From: Clostridium_AT radicumherbarum
Lineage (GTDB): Bacteria; Bacillota; Clostridia; Clostridiales; Clostridiaceae
DNA: 64,000 bases
Direction of reading: 5' to 3'
Assembly (NCBI RefSeq): GCF_045310525.1
Contig: NZ_JBJHZY010000001.1
Span: forward strand, 186,001-250,000
A program made the position numbers and the translations under genes. Below are positions 8,544 to 15,898 of this stretch, in pieces; the first letter of the stretch is position 1, and the number at the start of each line of letters is the position of its first letter. The notes beneath the pieces were generated by a model, which had not been told where the DNA came from, made no database searches, and saw only the letters and a program-made list of their open reading frames with translations.

Positions 8544-8903
8544 ATGCCAGATGGCTTTAGTGTAGTTGGAGATTTAGCAAGACACATTGGACAAACAGTA
8601 ACCATTTTTACTACTAGCGGAGGAGAATCCGGAGAAGGGTTTACAGGAGTTTTAGCATCAGTTAATAACGGATTTGTAAGATTAATAACTCAAATAGGAC
8701 CAGCTCCTGGCTGTGCACTTGGAAATTGCTGTGATGAAAGACGTTTTAGAGATCGTGAATCTGATAGAAGAACTGACAGAGGAACTTCTAGAGGAACTAA
8801 CAGAATAGATTGCACAGGAAATAGAGGACTAGGTTCAATTATAGATATACCAGTAAATAGAATTGCAGCTTTCGTTCATAATGCAGTAGGAAGTGGCTGG
8901 TAA
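8544..8903 (+). CDS. Small conserved protein, paralogue 3 of 3
   Basis: A 119-residue protein closest to paralogue 1. It shares HIGQTVTIFTTSGGESGEGF, LITQIGPAPGCALGNCCDERR and the C-terminal IDIPVNRIAAFVHNAVGSGW almost unchanged, while the Arg/Asp/Thr-rich middle is much shorter (about 25 residues). This points to a fold made by the two ends with a tolerant, charged loop. AAAGGAGG precedes the ATG and a terminator follows, so it is probably transcribed as a short unit. Function unknown; the CC pair is kept in paralogues 1 and 3 only. Confidence 0.75.
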   Translation: MPDGFSVVGDLARHIGQTVTIFTTSGGESGEGFTGVLASVNNGFVRLITQIGPAPGCALGNCCDERRFRDRESDRRTDRGTSRGTNRIDCTGNRGLGSIIDIPVNRIAAFVHNAVGSGW

Positions 8904-8924
8904 TATACTGAAGACTTATATATA

Positions 8925-8958
8925 AATCCCTATCTTTTGATAGGGATTTTCATTTTTG
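8925..8958 (+). terminator. Terminator after paralogue 3
   Basis: AATCCCTATC pairs with GATAGGGATT around TTTT and is followed by a T-rich run. The stretch 8959-9379 that follows is very AT-rich and holds no gene that I can support; near its end GTAATAATTGTG and CAACAATTATTAC form a long inverted repeat just ahead of the spore protein gene. Confidence 0.85.
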
Positions 8959-9379
8959 TTCTACTAAAAAAATTACCCTATATCAATAAATAGATTAAAT
9001 ACATGATGATTTTTTTTCATTATTTATTTATATTAAATATGAAGGACTGTATTTATAATTAATTATTTAACAATATAATTTTCATTAAATTAATTTATAT
9101 AAAAATTAACAATCTTTTTATAATAACCTTTAATTTAGATTAAAATTTTATAATTTTTCAAAAAATTATAATGAAATTTATCAAAAAGCTCGAAGAAGGT
9201 AATTAATAGGGAAAATTTGCTTAACTTAGTTATTCTCATTTAATATAAAATAAAAATAAGATGAGGATGTGGTTAGATGTGGTACTAGTTCCAGTAATTT
9301 TATAGTGTAATAATTGTGTTTCAGGCAATATTAATATTACAACCAACAATTATTACATAAATAAAAGGAGGAAATTTTC

Positions 9380-9565
9380 ATGGCAAACGGAAAATTAGTA
9401 CCACAGGCAAAAGATGGATTAAACAAATTTAAGATGGAAGCTGCAAGAGAAGTAGGAACTAATTTAAAGGAAGGCTACAATGGAGATCTTACTTCAAGAG
9501 AAGCTGGTTCAGTAGGCGGACAAATGGTTAAGAAAATGGTTGAAGCTTACGAAAAGAATTTATAA
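9380..9565 (+). CDS. Alpha/beta-type small acid-soluble spore protein
   Basis: A 61-residue protein with the signature of alpha/beta-type SASP: FKMEAAREVG, then LKEGYNGDLTSREAGSVGGQ and MVKKMVEAYE. These proteins coat DNA in the spore core, protect it from UV, and are cleaved by the GPR protease at germination; the EAAREVG segment corresponds to the usual cleavage region. The length is typical. AAAGGAGG lies before the ATG. Expression would be expected under sigma-G, but I could not point to a convincing sigma-G promoter. This gene is strong evidence for an endospore former. Confidence 0.95.
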   Translation: MANGKLVPQAKDGLNKFKMEAAREVGTNLKEGYNGDLTSREAGSVGGQMVKKMVEAYEKNL

Positions 9566-9579
9566 AAAAAGTAGTTAAT

Positions 9580-9622
9580 AAATAAGGTCTATCATCTTAT
9601 ATAGATGGTAGGCCTTATTTAT
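9580..9622 (+). terminator. Terminator of the SASP gene
   Basis: AATAAGGTCTATCATCT pairs with AGATGGTAGGCCTTATT around a short loop and runs into a T-rich tail. Confidence 0.8.
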
Positions 9623-9707
9623 TATAATAAATTCCCTGCATTGAAATATATAAATTAAAAGGATATTATATAAATGTACATAATCATTAAATGAGGAGTT
9701 GACGTAT

Positions 9708-10664
9708 ATGAAAATAGTTATTCTTGAGCCACTAGGAGTTTCTGAAGAAGAACTTAGAAATATTGCAAAACCAATAAGGTCCAAAGGACATGAGCTTGTA
9801 ATACATAAAGATAAAAACTTAAATGTGGAAGTTTTAAAGGAAAGGGCAAAGGATGCTGAAGTATTAGTACTTGCGAATATGCCTTTAAAAGGTGAAGTAA
9901 TTTCGTCAGCAGAAAAGCTTAAAATGATATCTATTGCATTTACTGGAGTAGATCACGTTGATCTTAAGGTCTGCAGAGATAAGAACTTAATGGTTTGTAA
10001 TGCAGCAGGCTACAGCACCTCTTCAGTAGCAGAATTAACCTATGGATTAATATTATCAGTTCTAAGAAACATAGTTCCTCTTGATAAGGCTGCAAGAGAA
10101 GGGAAAACTAAGGATGGATTTAGCCAAAGGGATTTAGATGGGAAAACTATAGGCTTAATAGGTACAGGTGCAATAGGTAGTAAGGTAGCTGAAATAGCTA
10201 TTGCCTTTGGCTGCAACGTGCTAGCCTATAACAGAAGCGAAAAAGATAACTTAAGAGCAAAAGGGGTTAAGTATGTATCCTTAGAAGAGTTGCTTAAAGA
10301 AAGTGACATAGTATCTTTGCATACTCCATTAAATGAAGCTACTAAGGGACTTATAAATGCTGAAAAGCTTGCACTTATGAAAAAGGAAGCTATTATAATT
10401 AATACTGCAAGGGGTCCTATTATAGATAATCATGCATTAGCAGAGGCACTAAAAGAAGGAAGAATTGCAGGAGCTGGAATTGATGTGTTTGACATTGAAC
10501 CACCACTTTCAATTGATGATGCCTTGCTTAATGCACCTAACTGCACAGTAACACCGCATATAGGGTTTGCAACAAAGGAAGCTATGGTAAGAAGAGCACA
10601 TATTACCCTAGGCAATATAGAAAAGTGGCTAGAAGGCAACCCACAAAATGTAGTAAAGTTTTAA
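9708..10664 (+). CDS. D-isomer-specific 2-hydroxyacid dehydrogenase
   Basis: A 318-residue NAD-dependent dehydrogenase. The Rossmann motif GLIGTGAIGSKVAEIA lies near 150-165, and the catalytic triad of the family is present as Arg235 (NTARGP), Glu264 (DVFDIEPP) and His284 (TPHIGF). Enzymes of this group reduce 2-keto acids or oxidise D-2-hydroxy acids (glycerate, lactate, phosphoglycerate and others); the substrate cannot be fixed from sequence, and no ACT regulatory domain of the full-length phosphoglycerate enzyme is present. The ATG at 9708 is chosen over an upstream in-frame TTG because GAGGAG lies at the right distance. Confidence 0.9.
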   Translation: MKIVILEPLGVSEEELRNIAKPIRSKGHELVIHKDKNLNVEVLKERAKDAEVLVLANMPLKGEVISSAEKLKMISIAFTGVDHVDLKVCRDKNLMVCNAAGYSTSSVAELTYGLILSVLRNIVPLDKAAREGKTKDGFSQRDLDGKTIGLIGTGAIGSKVAEIAIAFGCNVLAYNRSEKDNLRAKGVKYVSLEELLKESDIVSLHTPLNEATKGLINAEKLALMKKEAIIINTARGPIIDNHALAEALKEGRIAGAGIDVFDIEPPLSIDDALLNAPNCTVTPHIGFATKEAMVRRAHITLGNIEKWLEGNPQNVVKF

Positions 10665-10673
10665 AACATATTA

Positions 10674-10717
10674 AAAAAGCAGTATGGAGATGTTTTCTTG
10701 ATTCCACACTGCTTTTT
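10674..10717. terminator. Bidirectional terminator between dehydrogenase and yitT
   Basis: AAAAAGCAGT pairs with ACTGCTTTTT, with TGGA/TCCA inside, giving A-run and T-run flanks that serve both convergent genes. Confidence 0.85.
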
Positions 10718-10721
10718 AAAT

Positions 10722-11573
10722 TTAAATTGATTTTTTAAAGCCTTTACCCTGTATTTCTGAGGTATCGAGAATTGACATAAAGGCATAGGGATCAGCATTT
10801 TCTACAATTTGCTTTGCTTTAGGCACCTGAGATAGTGATACAACACTATAAACTAACTTCTTTTCAGCCTTTGTATAGGTTCCTAGTCCATATAGAAGAG
10901 TTGAACTTCTGTGTAGATCCTGATGTATCTTATCAATTATTTCTTTTTCCTTATCAGTAACAATAAGAAGCATTTTCTTTCTATCTAGGCCTTTAATAAC
11001 TTTATCCAGTACTGAAGATGCAATGTACATGGATATTAAGGTATAAAGTCCCTTCTCAACTCCGAAGAACATTGAACCAATAGATACTATCAAAAGATTT
11101 ATACCAAAGGATACATTTCCAATTTCAAGATTATATCTTCTTCTTAGTATCATGGAAATTATATCAGTGCCACCTAAGGAACCATGATTACTAAATACAA
11201 TTCCAAATGCAATTCCATTTATAACCCCGCCGCAAATACTGCTTAATAAAATATCGTTGGTATGATATACCATGGAAATATTTCTTGTAAGAATTAAAAA
11301 TAATGACTGACAGATAGTTCCTGTTAGAGTCAATATAGTAAATTCTTTATCAAGTTCTTTTAAACTTAATATAAGAAGTGGTATGTTGAGTAAAATAATT
11401 AAAAGACCTGCAGGAATATTGAATAAATATTGAGTTATAAGTGCAATACCTGAAACTCCTCCGCTTAAAAGCTTATGAGGCACTATAAACATGTTTATTG
11501 CAATTGAAGAAAAAAGACTAGCACAGACAATGTATAACGCTCTTTTTAAGGTTATTACAGGATTAATTTTCAA
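10722..11573 (-). CDS. YitT family membrane protein
   Basis: A 283-residue protein with five to six N-terminal membrane helices and a cytoplasmic C-terminal DUF2179 domain (about residues 195-280). The family motifs FIVPHKLLSGGVSGIAL and GSLGGTDIISMILRRRYN are clear. YitT proteins are common in Firmicutes; the transported substrate is unknown, and the C-terminal domain resembles a small regulatory or ligand-binding domain. Start: TTG with AGGTGGTG five bases upstream. It stands alone, convergent with the dehydrogenase. Confidence 0.85.
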   Translation of the reverse strand: MKINPVITLKRALYIVCASLFSSIAINMFIVPHKLLSGGVSGIALITQYLFNIPAGLLIILLNIPLLILSLKELDKEFTILTLTGTICQSLFLILTRNISMVYHTNDILLSSICGGVINGIAFGIVFSNHGSLGGTDIISMILRRRYNLEIGNVSFGINLLIVSIGSMFFGVEKGLYTLISMYIASSVLDKVIKGLDRKKMLLIVTDKEKEIIDKIHQDLHRSSTLLYGLGTYTKAEKKLVYSVVSLSQVPKAKQIVENADPYAFMSILDTSEIQGKGFKKSI

Positions 11574-11740
11574 AAAATCACCACCTAAGTTTTATCACGA
11601 GTATCGCATCAGTTTTTTAAAAAATTTTTATATCTTAATCTACTTATTAATAATAAATGAAAAAAATAAAAATTACTACTTAATTTTCCTATAATATATA
11701 TTTCTCCAATGGTTAAATTAATATTGAAGAAATATTTAAA

Positions 11741-11832
11741 AAAGGAGGTCAAAGTCCTAAATGGACTTTGACGGGTAGACTGTGGATGGCAATCCACAAG
11801 TTAGGCTACCCAGTGTTCCGAATAAAAGGAGG
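11741..11832 (+). repeat. SD-bearing hairpin repeat, family B copy 2
   Basis: It starts at AAAGGAGG and contains a perfect GTCAAAGTCC/GGACTTTGAC hairpin (five-base loop), a GGGTAG/CTACCC stem enclosing GTGGAT/ATCCAC, then AGTGTTCCGA and a second AAAAGGAGG that serves the next gene. Stem sequences differ from copy 1 but pairing is kept. Confidence 0.75.
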
Positions 11833-11838
11833 AAGACT

Positions 11839-12000
11839 ATGAATAATAATAAAGGCTTAAGAAAGACAAGGCCTAAATCTAATCCAGAGCTTAGACAAGT
11901 ATATTTTCAAAACGGCGGCAATATAGGAATAGAAAATGGACATAAAATTGGAATGCATGAGCCAGAAAAACATTCACTAGATGCAAATTCTGAGAAATAA
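11839..12000 (+). CDS. Small basic hypothetical protein
   Basis: A 53-residue hydrophilic protein (Asn, Lys and Arg rich at the N-terminus, His/Glu containing at the C-terminus) that I do not recognise. The ATG at 11839 has AAAAGGAGG six bases upstream, provided by the family B repeat; an upstream in-frame ATG lies inside the repeat and has no such site. No signal peptide or membrane segment. Six-base spacing to the next gene's ribosome binding region suggests they are cotranscribed. Confidence 0.55.
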   Translation: MNNNKGLRKTRPKSNPELRQVYFQNGGNIGIENGHKIGMHEPEKHSLDANSEK

Positions 12001-12017
12001 AAAGGGTGAAAATAGTT

Positions 12018-12272
12018 ATGATGGGATATAGAAATGTATATGGATATGGTTATGGATATAATATGATGCCTTGGGTAGGTTTTTTCTGCCTAATGGCTTT
12101 GGTTTTAATAATAATAATCGCCATAGTGGTATATAAAATAACTTTAGGCAGAAGAGATAATGCAAAAAATTATATTAACAATAATGCTATTGAAATATTG
12201 AAACAAAGATATGCTAAGGGTGAAATTGATGAAGAAGAATATAGAAAAATCCGAGATGCAATAGAAAAGTAA
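12018..12272 (+). CDS. Small SHOCT-domain membrane protein
   Basis: About 84 residues: a Tyr/Gly/Met-rich N-terminus, one membrane helix (FFCLMALVLIIIIAIVVY), and a C-terminal SHOCT domain (NAIEILKQRYAKGEIDEEEY). SHOCT domains are short helical modules found at the ends of many membrane proteins; their role is thought to be oligomerisation. An ATG at 12018 is preferred over a GTG at 12006, because AAAGGGTG lies nine bases before it. A similar protein is encoded at 23987-24184. The next operon encodes a two-component system. Confidence 0.75.
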   Translation: MMGYRNVYGYGYGYNMMPWVGFFCLMALVLIIIIAIVVYKITLGRRDNAKNYINNNAIEILKQRYAKGEIDEEEYRKIRDAIEK

Positions 12273-12286
12273 ATTTTATTTTTATT

Positions 12287-12320
12287 AGAAGTTTGGAATA
12301 TCGGGCCAGACTTCTTTTTA
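12287..12320 (+). terminator. Terminator after the SHOCT gene
   Basis: AGAAGTTTGG pairs with CCAGACTTCT and is followed by TTTTTATT. Confidence 0.8.
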
Positions 12321-12355
12321 TTACTGTAAAAATTAAAACTTAATTATAATTAATC

Positions 12356-12387
12356 TTCATATTATCTTTAAAAGAAATTGTTATAAT
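12356..12387 (+). promoter_or_regulatory. Two-component operon promoter with TTCATA box
   Basis: TTCATA (12356-12361), five bases, the weaker half-site TTTAAA (12367-12372), nine bases, then TATAAT (12382-12387). The same geometry occurs at four other promoters nearby (14594, 18785, 22772, 23480), so this is probably a response-regulator binding site and implies autoregulation. A -35 box is not needed if the regulator activates. Confidence 0.55.
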
Positions 12388-12459
12388 GAGTATAAGGATA
12401 CATTAAATTAATATATTAAAAGATATTTTTATTAAGATCAAAATACGAGGTGTGTTATT

Positions 12460-13146
12460 ATGTATAACATTTTAATAATAGAGGATGAAGAAAAGGTATC
12501 TGAGGTTTTAAAAGCATATTTAGAAAAGGAAGGCTATAAGGTGTACTGCACTACAAAAGGATTAGCAGGAATTGAACTGTTTAAAAAGTTGGATTTTAAA
12601 CTAATAATTCTCGATTTAATGCTGCCTGATATAAGCGGAGAAAAAATATGCAAAATTATTAGAGAGACTTCTGATGTCTATATTTTTATGCTTACTGCAA
12701 AGGGAACGTTAAATGAAAAAATAGAGGGGTTAAATATTGGGGCTGATGAATATTTGGTTAAACCATTTAGTCCAAGGGAGTTAACGGCTAGGGTTAATGC
12801 ATTATTTAGAAGATTATCTGAAGCTCACGAAAATATAAGCTTTATTTTCAATGATGGAAGATTAACCATAGATTATGATAAAAGAATTGTAAAAGTTAAT
12901 GAAGAGGAAGTTTTACTTACCCCAAATGAATTTGATATATTATATACTTTAATAATAAATAAAGGGAAAGTATTATCACGAGAACAATTAATAAATAAAA
13001 TATTTGGTGTTGACTTTGATGGCTATGATAGAACAATCGATGTACACATTAAAAATATACGTAAAAAGATAGAACAAGATACAAAAAATCCAAAATACGT
13101 TATAACAGTTATGAAAGTGGGTTACAAGTTTGGTGGTGAAGATTAG
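12460..13146 (+). CDS. OmpR/PhoB-family response regulator
   Basis: A 228-residue regulator: receiver domain (1-120) with acidic pocket Glu9/Asp10, phospho-acceptor Asp52 (LDLMLPD) and Lys101 (LVKPF), then a winged-helix trans_reg_C domain (about 130-227) with the VLSREQLINKIFG and GYDRTIDVHIKNIRKKI recognition region. It is cotranscribed with the kinase that follows (one-base overlap). I infer that it binds the TTCATA direct repeats seen at five promoters here, most of them ahead of envelope or exported proteins. Confidence 0.92.
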   Translation: MYNILIIEDEEKVSEVLKAYLEKEGYKVYCTTKGLAGIELFKKLDFKLIILDLMLPDISGEKICKIIRETSDVYIFMLTAKGTLNEKIEGLNIGADEYLVKPFSPRELTARVNALFRRLSEAHENISFIFNDGRLTIDYDKRIVKVNEEEVLLTPNEFDILYTLIINKGKVLSREQLINKIFGVDFDGYDRTIDVHIKNIRKKIEQDTKNPKYVITVMKVGYKFGGED

Positions 13147-14516
13147 TGCAGACAATTAGAAAAAAATTAAGCCTTTTATTAGTTACCTGTTCAATTGCGG
13201 CAATTTTACTAATTACGTTATTTGTTAACATTACTATAAACAATAAATTCAATCAGTATATGGTGGATACACAAAATAACAGATATGAGAGTATTGTATC
13301 TTATTTTCAAGAACTATATAAGAAAGATGGAAAGTGGACTGAAAACTCAGGCATAGAGTTAATGCATGAGGCTTATATGGGTAATTATTGTTTAACTCTA
13401 CTTGATAAGAATGAGAAGTCTATATGGGGCATGAACCCAAATGATATTAAAAATAAACTAAATTTAAATACAATGCCAGTAAAAAATAATGGAGTTTATA
13501 ACTCTAAAAGATTTGAAATTAAAGTGAGTAATAAAATAGTTGGATATGTTGATATTGGTCAATACTCACCAGTATTATTATCAGAAGATGATTTAAATTT
13601 TAAAAACTCTATTAATAACAGCATTATTGTAAGTGGCATTATAACCCTTCTTATTATTGTTATTATAAGTCTTTATTTCTCAAGACAGTTTTCTAATCCA
13701 ATAAAGGAAGTTGCTATTATGTCTGAGAGCCTATCGGAAGGAAATTTCAATGCAAAATCAAGTGCAGAAAGTAACATTAAGGAAATAGAAAGTCTAAGAA
13801 ACAGTATTAATATTTTAGCCGAGAAACTGAAATATCAAGATATGCTTAGAAAGCGATTAGTATCTGATATATCACATGAAATAAGAACACCCTTAAATGT
13901 TCTGCAAAACAACTTAGAAGCAATGATAGATGGACTTTTTCCAATTACTACAGAAAGATTAAATTACCTAAATGAAGAAGTGATAAGATTTGGAAGGCTA
14001 CTTAATAATTTGAATGCTTTAAAGGAGTTCGAATCAGAAAGCATAAAGTTAAATTTTGAAGTTATTCCATTAGATGAATTAATTCAAGCTATTTACTTGG
14101 ATTTTAATATGGCAGCAAAAAATAAAAATATTATACTTAACTATAATGTTCAGCCTAAAAAAGACTATTTAATAACAGGTGATAAAGATAAACTTAAGCA
14201 AGTGTTTATAAATCTTATATCCAATGCCCTTAAATTCACCAAAAGTAATGGGGAAGTATGGATAAACCTTTATGGCGATGATGAAGAGGTCATCGTGGAA
14301 GTAAAAGATAACGGTATTGGAATAAAGAAAGAAGATTTAGCTTTCATTTTTGAAAGACTGTATAGGGGAGATAAAAGCAGGCATGAAATTGAAGGAAGCG
14401 GTATAGGGTTAACAATAGTTAAAAATATTCTGCAGCTTCATTCTGCTAAAATAGACGTAGAGAGCGAGGAAGGGAAAGGAACTACCTTTAAGATTTACTT
14501 TACTAAAAATAAATAA
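13146..14516 (+). CDS. Sensor histidine kinase
   Basis: A 456-residue membrane kinase starting at GTG, overlapping the regulator stop by one base. Two membrane helices (about 8-30 and 158-178) flank an extracytoplasmic sensing region of some 125 residues; then HAMP, HisKA with His244 (SDISHEIRTPLN), and HATPase_c with the N box, NGIGIKKED (G1) and GSGIGLTIVKN (G2). The stimulus is unknown. The target genes suggested by the shared promoter motif encode a lipoprotein, an amidase and small exported or membrane proteins, which points to envelope or metal stress. Confidence 0.92.
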   Translation: MQTIRKKLSLLLVTCSIAAILLITLFVNITINNKFNQYMVDTQNNRYESIVSYFQELYKKDGKWTENSGIELMHEAYMGNYCLTLLDKNEKSIWGMNPNDIKNKLNLNTMPVKNNGVYNSKRFEIKVSNKIVGYVDIGQYSPVLLSEDDLNFKNSINNSIIVSGIITLLIIVIISLYFSRQFSNPIKEVAIMSESLSEGNFNAKSSAESNIKEIESLRNSINILAEKLKYQDMLRKRLVSDISHEIRTPLNVLQNNLEAMIDGLFPITTERLNYLNEEVIRFGRLLNNLNALKEFESESIKLNFEVIPLDELIQAIYLDFNMAAKNKNIILNYNVQPKKDYLITGDKDKLKQVFINLISNALKFTKSNGEVWINLYGDDEEVIVEVKDNGIGIKKEDLAFIFERLYRGDKSRHEIEGSGIGLTIVKNILQLHSAKIDVESEEGKGTTFKIYFTKNK

Positions 14517-14593
14517 TTATTTTATACAGGGTAAATAAATCTTTGTACTTTGAATAATTATGATGAAATAAATATATTTTAAGTGGTTATTTC

Positions 14594-14625
14594 TTCATAT
14601 AGTCTTCATATAATTTGATTATTAT
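14594..14625 (+). promoter_or_regulatory. Lipoprotein promoter with perfect TTCATA direct repeat
   Basis: TTCATA at 14594-14599 and again at 14605-14610 (11-base period), nine bases, then TATTAT at 14620-14625. This is the clearest example of the motif and lies immediately downstream of the two-component operon. Confidence 0.6.
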
Positions 14626-14666
14626 GTATTTGTAGAATATCAAATACATAAAGGAGTTGTAATTAT

Positions 14667-15380
14667 ATGAATAAGACTAAGAAAATCGTTTCTTTACTTG
14701 TTTCTTCAATTTTAGTTCTATCCTTTGCAGGCTGCAGTAGAACAGTAACAGGAAACAAAGAAACAGATAATGGGCTTAATGCCTTTAATGCAATTGTAAA
14801 GGCCTATCCAGCAAATAAAGGCTTCCATCAAGCACTTCAGCACTGGGGATTTAAGCTTTCAAATGGAGAAAAATTTGAATGGACAAAGGACACCTCTGCT
14901 AACAAGGCAGACTTTGCCATGGTAATGCTTGCAGATCCATTAGTAAAAGCAGGACTTGATATAAATAAGCTTGATAAAAATGATTGGTTATATGAGCCAG
15001 CAGCAAAGGATGAAAATGGACAAGAATTACCAAATAGATTAATTAAACCTTATAACGTAAGTGATAAAAAGGTAAGTTCTAATGGTTCAGAGGATGCTAT
15101 GAGAAGAATTTTAAAGCAAGATCCAAGCCTAGTAAAATATCATAAAACACAGCAGCATTATAGATTAATTCTCGGTGATGGTAATGAAGTAGAGTGGACA
15201 GAAAAATTAGGAATTAACGATGCAGATATGATATTTGTACTAAAAGCAGAACCGTTAATAAAAGCAGGGTTAGATATTAATAAACTACAAGAATCTGGAT
15301 GGTCATTCAAGCCTGCTGGTAAGGATGATATGGGTGAAAATCCAGCTCAAATAGTAAAAACATTTAAAATAAAGCAATAA
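14667..15380 (+). CDS. Two-repeat lipoprotein of unknown function
   Basis: A 237-residue lipoprotein with signal peptide and lipobox ending LSFAGC (Cys23). The mature part consists of two homologous units of about 75 residues (roughly 38-112 and 142-217). Each carries an aromatic/His block (GFHQALQHWGF; VKYHKTQQHYRL), then GEKFEWT or NEVEWTEK, and DPLVKAGLDINKL or EPLIKAGLDINKL. I do not recognise the family. A perfect TTCATA direct repeat ahead of its promoter and the adjacent two-component system suggest it is a main target of that system. Confidence 0.8.
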   Translation: MNKTKKIVSLLVSSILVLSFAGCSRTVTGNKETDNGLNAFNAIVKAYPANKGFHQALQHWGFKLSNGEKFEWTKDTSANKADFAMVMLADPLVKAGLDINKLDKNDWLYEPAAKDENGQELPNRLIKPYNVSDKKVSSNGSEDAMRRILKQDPSLVKYHKTQQHYRLILGDGNEVEWTEKLGINDADMIFVLKAEPLIKAGLDINKLQESGWSFKPAGKDDMGENPAQIVKTFKIKQ

Positions 15381-15396
15381 ATATTAATATTACCCC

Positions 15397-15426
15397 ACTC
15401 CTCTGAGGGGGAGTATAAATTTTTTT
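15397..15426 (+). terminator. Terminator of the lipoprotein gene
   Basis: ACTCCTC pairs with GGGGAGT around TGAG, with seven T residues shortly after. Confidence 0.65.
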
Positions 15427-15436
15427 AGAAACCCCC

Positions 15437-15499
15437 TTGAAATTTATAAAATAAAGTATTATAGTATAAACATAAAACACCCCCACCTAGGGAGGGGGT
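15437..15499 (+). promoter_or_regulatory. csoR promoter with CsoR operator
   Basis: TTGAAA (15437-15442), a 17-base spacer and TATAGT (15460-15465) form a sigma-A-type promoter. Just downstream, ACCCCC (15479-15484) and GGGGGT (15494-15499) make a GC-rich interrupted palindrome typical of CsoR operators, very conspicuous in this AT-rich DNA. Copper binding to CsoR would release it and derepress the copper genes. Confidence 0.8.
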
Positions 15500-15513
15500 A
15501 TTGGAGGCAGGGT

Positions 15514-15780
15514 ATGAACGAGGAGCAAAAAAAGGCATTACAATCACTTAAGACTTCAAAAGGTCAAATTGAAGGAATAATAAAGATGCTAGAAGATGGT
15601 AGATACTGTGTTGATATATCTAATCAAATTATTGCAGCTCAAGCTCTTTTGAAAAAAGCAAATATGCTTATTTTAAAGCAGCATATGCATCATTGTGTGA
15701 AAGATGCATTTAAAAATGACAATGGTGATGAAAAGGTTGAAGAAATTATTGGACTTTTATCTAAGATTATTGATAAATAA
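15514..15780 (+). CDS. csoR: Copper-sensing repressor CsoR
   Basis: An 88-residue all-helical DUF156 protein. The Cu(I) ligands of the CsoR class are present with the correct spacing: Cys32, His57 and Cys61 (KQHMHHCV), matching the C-H-C fingerprint. It binds the GC-rich operator overlapping its own leader and represses the downstream copA. The ATG is preceded by GGAGG. The gap to copA holds two tandem hairpin repeats, yet the genes are probably one transcription unit. Confidence 0.92.
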   Translation: MNEEQKKALQSLKTSKGQIEGIIKMLEDGRYCVDISNQIIAAQALLKKANMLILKQHMHHCVKDAFKNDNGDEKVEEIIGLLSKIIDK

Positions 15781-15786
15781 GAGCTT

Positions 15787-15895
15787 TGGAATACAGGAGG
15801 CAAAACAATTAATAATTGTTTTGTGCAGAATTAGGAATTCAGGAGACGTGAAGATTAATAATCTTCACGCGCTTAGAAGAAATACAGGAGGGATC
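15787..15895 (+). repeat. SD-flanked hairpin repeats, family A, two tandem units
   Basis: Starting at ATACAGGAGG, unit 1 has the perfect hairpin CAAAACAATT/AATTGTTTTG (15801-15823) and ends in TTCAGGAG; unit 2 has CGTGAAGATT/AATCTTCACG (15847-15869) and ends in ATACAGGAGGG, the copA ribosome binding site. Both hairpins have the loop AAT. Related units lie before arsA and before the cation diffusion facilitator gene. Confidence 0.8.
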
Positions 15896-15898
15896 TAA

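Noticed and set aside
8959..9379. A hidden gene or RNA in the 420-base AT-rich gap
   Set aside because: No frame with a usable start and ribosome binding site, and no recognisable RNA motif; only an inverted repeat near the end.
15704..15898. Open frame spanning the csoR end and the hairpin repeats
   Set aside because: It overlaps csoR in another frame and then reads through the family A repeats; no ribosome binding site was seen.
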